From Luidia sarsii (lineage: Eukaryota; Echinodermata; Asteroidea; Paxillosida; Luidiidae): a stretch of DNA of 64,000 nucleotides. The stretch is taken from the NCBI GenBank assembly GCA_949987565.1, contig OX465111.1, positions 17,112,801-17,176,800 on the forward strand, read 5' to 3'. Below are positions 59,429 to 64,000 of this stretch, in pieces (the stretch's first letter is position 1; each line of letters opens with the position of its first letter). The notes beneath the pieces are model-generated. The model saw only the letters and a program-made list of their open reading frames with translations, did no database searches and was not told where the DNA came from. The position numbers and the translations under genes are program-made.

Positions 59429-59531
59429 AACAAAATTTAACTGATATCAATATGTGTACAATATGTGCTTCCTGTTCTCTTTTTACTAATGCAATTTCAG
59501 CCAAGACAAGGCTGTGATATTAAAGACACTC

Positions 59532-59905
59532 TTAAAGGCCCAATACAACAGTGTGAAGATCGGAAAACATCGCTGTCCACAGATTTCCTTCTAATTTACA
59601 CAGTTTGTAGATGGTCATGATAGAATCCTCATGTTGAAATCTTACGGTCTGGGATGCTGTACTTCACTAGAAATCTTCACTCAAACATCGACAAATAGTT
59701 TATGACTCACGAGTCATAAACTATTTCTTGCACTACAGAACGGTGCGAAAACTGTGACAGGTTTTTTCCTTTTTTCTCTACTTTCTCAGGTTACCATTTG
59801 AGCTAAAACCTTTGCAGGATTCCTTTTTTGGAATGTTTAATGGTTTAACACACAGAGTGTGGCAATCTGTTGACTTATACCAATGTTGTATCTTAGGGCC
59901 TTTAA
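59532..59905. mobile_element. T2-like MITE, complete copy
   Basis: A 374-bp element starting TTAAAGGCCCAATACAACA and ending TGTTGTATCTTAGGGCCTTTAA-type inverted repeat, with TTAA at both ends (59532 and 59902). A central hairpin tttatgactc/gagtcataaa lies at about 59698-59723. It is the best reference copy for those at 32.9, 48.6 and 54.5 kb. Confidence 0.88.
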
Positions 59906-59906
59906 G

Positions 59907-60240
59907 GGCTAAGGGAAGAAGGAGATAGGGATGAACTCAGGAAAGCTGGAGATAGGAATTGACATTCCTCTTAAAAATGGGCCAGATTTATTTATGCAGA
60001 TTCGCCCAAAATAAGACTAAAATGCCACTGTAGGTTAAGGGCTAAGGAAGGAAGGAACGAGATAGGGATGAACTCAGGAAAGCTGGAGATAGGAATTGAC
60101 ATTCCTCTTTCCAAAAAAAGGGGGCCAAATCATAAGAAGGTGGGAAACATGAACTAGGAAGGGAATTCCAGAGAGAGGCAGAACGTGGGAAGAAGCTGTT
60201 CTGTATTCTGTTTCTCTAACCTTTGCCACAGTATCCACAT
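59907..60240 (-). pseudogene. LINE C-terminal relic, second copy
   Basis: On the minus strand 60100-60205 reads NSFFPRSASLWNSLPSSC and CFPPSYDLAPF, the same signature as the 8.6-kb fragment. A frame change follows in the poly-T/A stretch at 60113-60120. A partial second copy of the 3' end lies in tandem at 59907-60010 (both contain gggatgaactcaggaaagct). The downstream UTR shares gggcgaatctgcataaat. Confidence 0.72.
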
Positions 60241-61384
60241 GTATGCAAACCAATATGCCTGCAAGCCGCGCCATTTTCAGGCCCTGCGTGCAATTTTGAT
60301 TTGGCAAGAACTAGGGCGGCTCTGTCTCCCCCTCCCCCAAACAAAACCCAAAACAAAAAAGGAAATGAAGAAAGCAATCGAGCGCAATAATTGAATTTCG
60401 ACTATCGGCCTTCTCAAACAGTTCTGAAATTCAACCGGGATATTCAATACTTTTTTTGAAGTCCGCGGAAGGTGTCGGGGAAAACTGCCTGTTGTATCAT
60501 TTCACATCAACAATGAGGCAGCGGAACATACAGTAGACCTTGCATATCCCTGGCTCGTATTAAAAGGGGGGGGAACGATCAAAAGACCAATGGAGGCTGT
60601 GTGGGTTGAGAGTGGGACTGTGGGAGATTTTTTTATTTTGATTGCCCGCCCCCTGTTAACAGTGACAGCGCTTCTCAATCTGTGACGGCCCGTCATTATC
60701 TCTGACACTCTTGATCGTCTCCCGCACAATGTGGGCACGACCCACTCGGTATGCGGCTGCCGTGCGGAATGAACGGGGAGGGAGGGAGGGGAGAGAGGGA
60801 GGGGAGGGAGGGAGAAGGGGGAGGTGGCCATCGAGATTGCAGATAGAGGGGAGGGTTTGTGGGGAAGTCGGGATCTGAAGGCAGCGGAGGAAAACCGCAT
60901 CTGGAGAAGTCGGGAAGCTGCATTGCCAAGGCTTCTTTCAATTAGTCATTAGCCCTGTTCCCCCAGTCAGATTCCTCAGAATACCGCAACAGCGGTGTAT
61001 AGCGAAATGTTGCCGACTGCCTACTGACAAAAAAAATCAAATCTGAAAACATTTTCTGTCAAAGGCAGAATTTGCAAGGACATGTACACAGATTGTGGGA
61101 GGCAATTAGATACGGTCGGCCGGGAAAATGACAAAGGAGGAAAGCTGGTAGACAGACTAGGGTGAGTGAGATTAAAGGGAAAGGGCAGTGTGCCCAGTTC
61201 ATTTTTTTGTTTGTTCAGTCATCTGTATCCCATTGCCTCTTCCCTTTCCAATCTTGTATCTGTTTGTGTCCTTGATTTTTTATGCCTGAGAGACGTCCTG
61301 GTAGGATTGAAACATCAAGTGTATTTTTGAGGTACCACAAGTGTGTCTTAATACCCGAGGTTGCTCCTAAGATTTAGAATGTGG
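60241..61384. other. No gene seen
   Basis: A GGGA-rich purine stretch at 60770-60860 gives a proline/serine-rich minus-strand frame. Degraded FB1 fragments lie near 61010-61070 and 61290-61320 (gacgtcctggtaggattgaa). Confidence 0.45.
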
Positions 61385-61407
61385 ACTAAAACTCCATAAG
61401 CTCAGTG

Positions 61408-61563
61408 CAGGATTTTGCAGGATTCAGGCAATGGTCCACAGTAGCCAGTACTGCAGGATTTTGCAGGATTCAGATCACATGGAACTTTGAACAAGGTAGG
61501 ATTGCAGGATTTTGCAGGATTCAGGTTATATCTTACAAAAAATTGGTATGGGGTTAGGGTTAA
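61408..61563. repeat. GCAGGATTTTGCAGGATTCAGG repeats ending in GGTTAGGGTTAA
   Basis: tgcaggattttgcaggattc occurs at about 61408, 61452 and 61503. The block ends with ggggttagggttaa at 61550-61563, identical over 14 bp to the right end plus TTAA of the piggyBac element. The motif also resembles the ggatttcagaggattgagg field at 37 kb. Confidence 0.7.
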
Positions 61564-61570
61564 AGAACAG

Positions 61571-61696
61571 TTGTGGTTCTGAAAAGAAACTTGACGTTTC
61601 GACCAGTATGCTCTGGCCGTCTTTCTCCTGATGACGGCCGGAGCATACTGGTTGAAACGTCGAGTCACCACTCAGGTTCTTTTTTTAGAACCACAC
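61571..61696. mobile_element. FB2 foldback core
   Basis: Arms gtggttctgaaaagaaac ... gacgtttcgaccagtatgct and agcatactggttgaaacgtc ... ggttcttttttt-agaaccac meet at ggccgtctttctcctgatga. Outer GGTTTGCGG ends are missing. Confidence 0.82.
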
Positions 61697-62610
61697 CTAT
61701 TGCAGGTCATAGTCGGTGACCAGTTTGCAACAGTTTTTGTATTATGTACCTTCACGAAGTGTAGCCTGACTGATTGTGTGTTTGTGTGTACTGTAAAGTG
61801 CATGCACGTGGTGTGCAGTATGTATAATGTACTGGTAAATGTTAGTATGTTTTAAAATAATCTGTTTTTGTCCCTGTCGTTGTGTCTTTGAGAAAGCGCC
61901 TATATCAGGCCCTGTACTGTTTTATATTTCTCTTGAAACTGCCAACTAATTTTGGCACCAAAATATACTCTGTAACTAAAGCCCTTGAGAGTATTGTAGT
62001 AATTATAGTTGTCTGTACATACCAAAGGATGGTTTTAGATTCTTGATAGTGTTTAATACATCCTTGAAAAGGCACATATACCAGCACATGTACACTCGAT
62101 ACCTGTATTTCTGTCTCAGACTGGCCATAAAGAATATATTAATGTTTCACTGGAACATGAACCCTTGCCACAAGCGGAAATATATAATTATTTATTGGTT
62201 ACATGCACAAATAATTGGTGAGTGGTGAACATTATATTAATTTTTTTTTCAATTTATATATTTTTTTTTCATTATATCTGCTTGTCCACTGCTTATAGTG
62301 TGGTGCGTGTACAAATCCACTGATGTGAAAATCGTAAGAGGCGTCATTCACACATTGTGACTTGATAGAAAAACGTCTGGCCGATTAGAATGCTTCCTGT
62401 CCTTGACAACGGTTGCACAGGAGAAATGAAAATAGGCTTAAACTTGTCAACAAAAGAAAGCACAACCAGCCCATGCGTTCTGCTTGGTGTTAGCTATGTG
62501 ACTAACTCCCGTGTTTGTTCACTCACACGTGCCTATGTTCCTAAACAGTACAGTAGCTGAATTGGAGTGTGAATTTGTTGTCGGCTTAAATCCTGCTGTC
62601 AGTGAAAGCC
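61697..62610. other. No gene seen
   Basis: AT-rich, with T runs near 62240-62270. Short frames only. Confidence 0.4.
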
Positions 62611-62614
62611 AGTT

Positions 62615-63625
62615 TTGCTGTGTAGCTGGCTCACTGGTAGTTCACACCTCTTATGTACAGTAAGTCTCTATGAAAAAGAAACAAATGTGAACCAGGGAAA
62701 TGGAGCCCAAATTCAGTCATTCTGTGGAGCTGGCTCACTGGTAGTCTGCATCTCTAAGTCTCTATGAAAAATAAAAGTGGAAACCGGGGAAATGGAGCCC
62801 AAATTCAGTCATTCTGTTGAGTTGGCTCACTGGTAGTCTGCACCTCTAAGTCTCTATAAAAAAAACAAAAATGGAAACCTGGGAAATGGAGCCCAAATTT
62901 AGTCATTCTGTGGAGCTGGCTCACTGGTAGTCTGCACCTCTAAGTCTCTATGAAAAACAAAAATGGAAACCTGGGAAATGGAGCCCAAATTCAGTTATTC
63001 TGTGGAGCTGGCTCACTGGTAGTCTGCACCTCTAAGTCTCTTTGAAAAACAAAAGTGGAAACCGGGGAAATGGAGCCCAAATTCAGTCATTCTGTGGAGC
63101 TGGCTCACTGGTAGTCTGCATCTCTAAGTCTCTATGAAAAATAAAAGTGGAAACCGGGGAAATGGAGCCCAAATTCAGTCATTCTGTTGAGTTGGCTCAC
63201 TGGTAGTCTGCACCTCTAAGTCTCTATGAAAAACAAAATTGGAAACCTGGGAAATGGAGCCCAAACTCAGTCATTCTGTGGAGCTGGCTCACTGGTAGTC
63301 TGCACCTCTAAGTCTCTATGAAAAACAAAAGTGGAAACCAGGGAAATGGAGCCCAAATTCAGTCATCCTGTTGAGCTGGCTCACTGGTAGTCCGCACCTC
63401 AATGTCTCTATGAGAAAAAAAGTGAGAACCGGGAAAAAGAAACCCAAACTGAGTCATGGTGTGGAGCTGACTCACTGGTAGTCACCAATTTTAAGTCTCT
63501 ATCAGTCTATAAAAAACACAAATGTGAGAACTGGGAAAAAGGAGCCCAAACTCAGTCATTCTGTGGAGCTGGCTCACTGGTAGTCCGCACCTCTAAGTCT
63601 CTATAGATGTGAAACAGAAGTGGGA
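62615..63625. repeat. ~93-bp satellite, eleven units
   Basis: gagctggctcactggtag or a close variant starts at about 62622, 62725, 62818, 62911, 63005, 63098, 63191, 63285, 63377, 63468 and 63566. Each unit contains tctaagtctctatgaaaaa and gaaatggagcccaaattcag. Middle units are the most alike; the last three are more diverged. Confidence 0.93.
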
Positions 63626-63847
63626 ACCGTTTTCGAAATGAAGGCTTATAGGCTCGGGCTTAGGCTTCGGTCATATTTACCTTACTCGTTATAGTATCAC
63701 AGGCATTCAAAAACAAGCGTTTGGCCCCAGTTTCTTGGGGAATACCCTGTACCAATCAAACCAACAAACCACAACCTTGATTTTCAGATTTTGTCAGACG
63801 GAGACGAAGCCTGAGCCCGAGCCTAAGCCTTCATTTCGTAAACGGCC
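63626..63847. mobile_element. MITE-A copy abutting the satellite
   Basis: Starts accgttttcgaaatgaaggc directly after the last satellite unit and ends ttcatttcgtaaacggcc. It is close to the 6512-6734 copy throughout (tatcacaggcatt, gtttcttggggaataccctg). Nothing is recognised in the final 150 bases. Confidence 0.88.
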
Positions 63848-64000
63848 ATAGAGGATGCACTCCCGTTAGTTTGATAATCCACAATGGAATTGCGATCCGA
63901 TGCCTCATTCATAAACTTTGTAGGAGGACGCCAATGAGAGCAATTTTTTTTAATAACAGTTGTCAGTAAGTGTTAATGTTACTCTGTTCATATTGGCTCA

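Overview
This window is nuclear DNA of an animal, not a microbe. It is gene-poor, with split genes (GT/AG-bounded exons), many microsatellites, satellites and MITE-like elements, degraded LINE fragments and one complete piggyBac transposon. The frequent palindrome TACATGTA and the string taggcctac resemble what I know of marine invertebrate genomes, echinoderms in particular. That assignment is an inference; no gene here fixes the phylum.

Host coding sequence is scarce. I support two exons, both on the + strand and both homologous to the N-terminal part of dimethylarginine dimethylaminohydrolase (DDAH): an internal exon at 5630-5783 and a first coding exon at 15548-15907. They end in the same phase at the homologous position, so they are tandem paralogues or alternative 5' exons. 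The first keeps the substrate and active-site residues of the family; the second has lost them and may encode a pseudoenzyme. I could not see the remaining exons of either.

The rest is a mobile-element landscape. (i) 41582-45375: piggyBac element with TTAA flanks, asymmetric internal inverted repeats and an uninterrupted 784-aa transposase ORF with all catalytic aspartates. (ii) 18872-20795: TTAA-bounded element with ~205-bp terminal inverted repeats around a broken THAP-domain ORF, probably Kolobok/T2-like, plus several short TTAAAGGCCC-ended MITEs that look like relatives. (iii) A very abundant ~165-185-bp foldback family (FB1, core GACGTTTCGATCC / GGATCGAAACGTC) at more than 20 places; three copies have 13-15-bp target-site duplications, two sit inside other transposons, and two have become tandem arrays. 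(iv) A second foldback family (FB2) with ends GGTTTGCGGTGACACCATG. (v) MITE families with ends TATGTGACCCGGCACAGC (MITE-B), GGCCGTTTTCGAAATGAAGG (MITE-A) and TAGGGCYGTT, showing nested insertions. (vi) Two LINE C-terminal fragments and several tRNA-like SINE relics.

Tandem arrays by region: TCCTG repeats (1-353), a 98-bp satellite (2437-3120), TTAGGG-like interstitial repeats (5955-6245), long GA-rich purine tracts (22.7-23.9 kb, 45.6-46.3 kb, 46.7-47.5 kb), an AGCCYR array (31.9-32.6 kb), a 152-bp satellite (52.05-53.06 kb), a 40-bp array made from FB1 (58.3-58.7 kb) and a ~93-bp satellite (62.6-63.6 kb). Long ORFs over these arrays are compositional artefacts. Family names rest on motifs and termini read by eye; no database search was possible.
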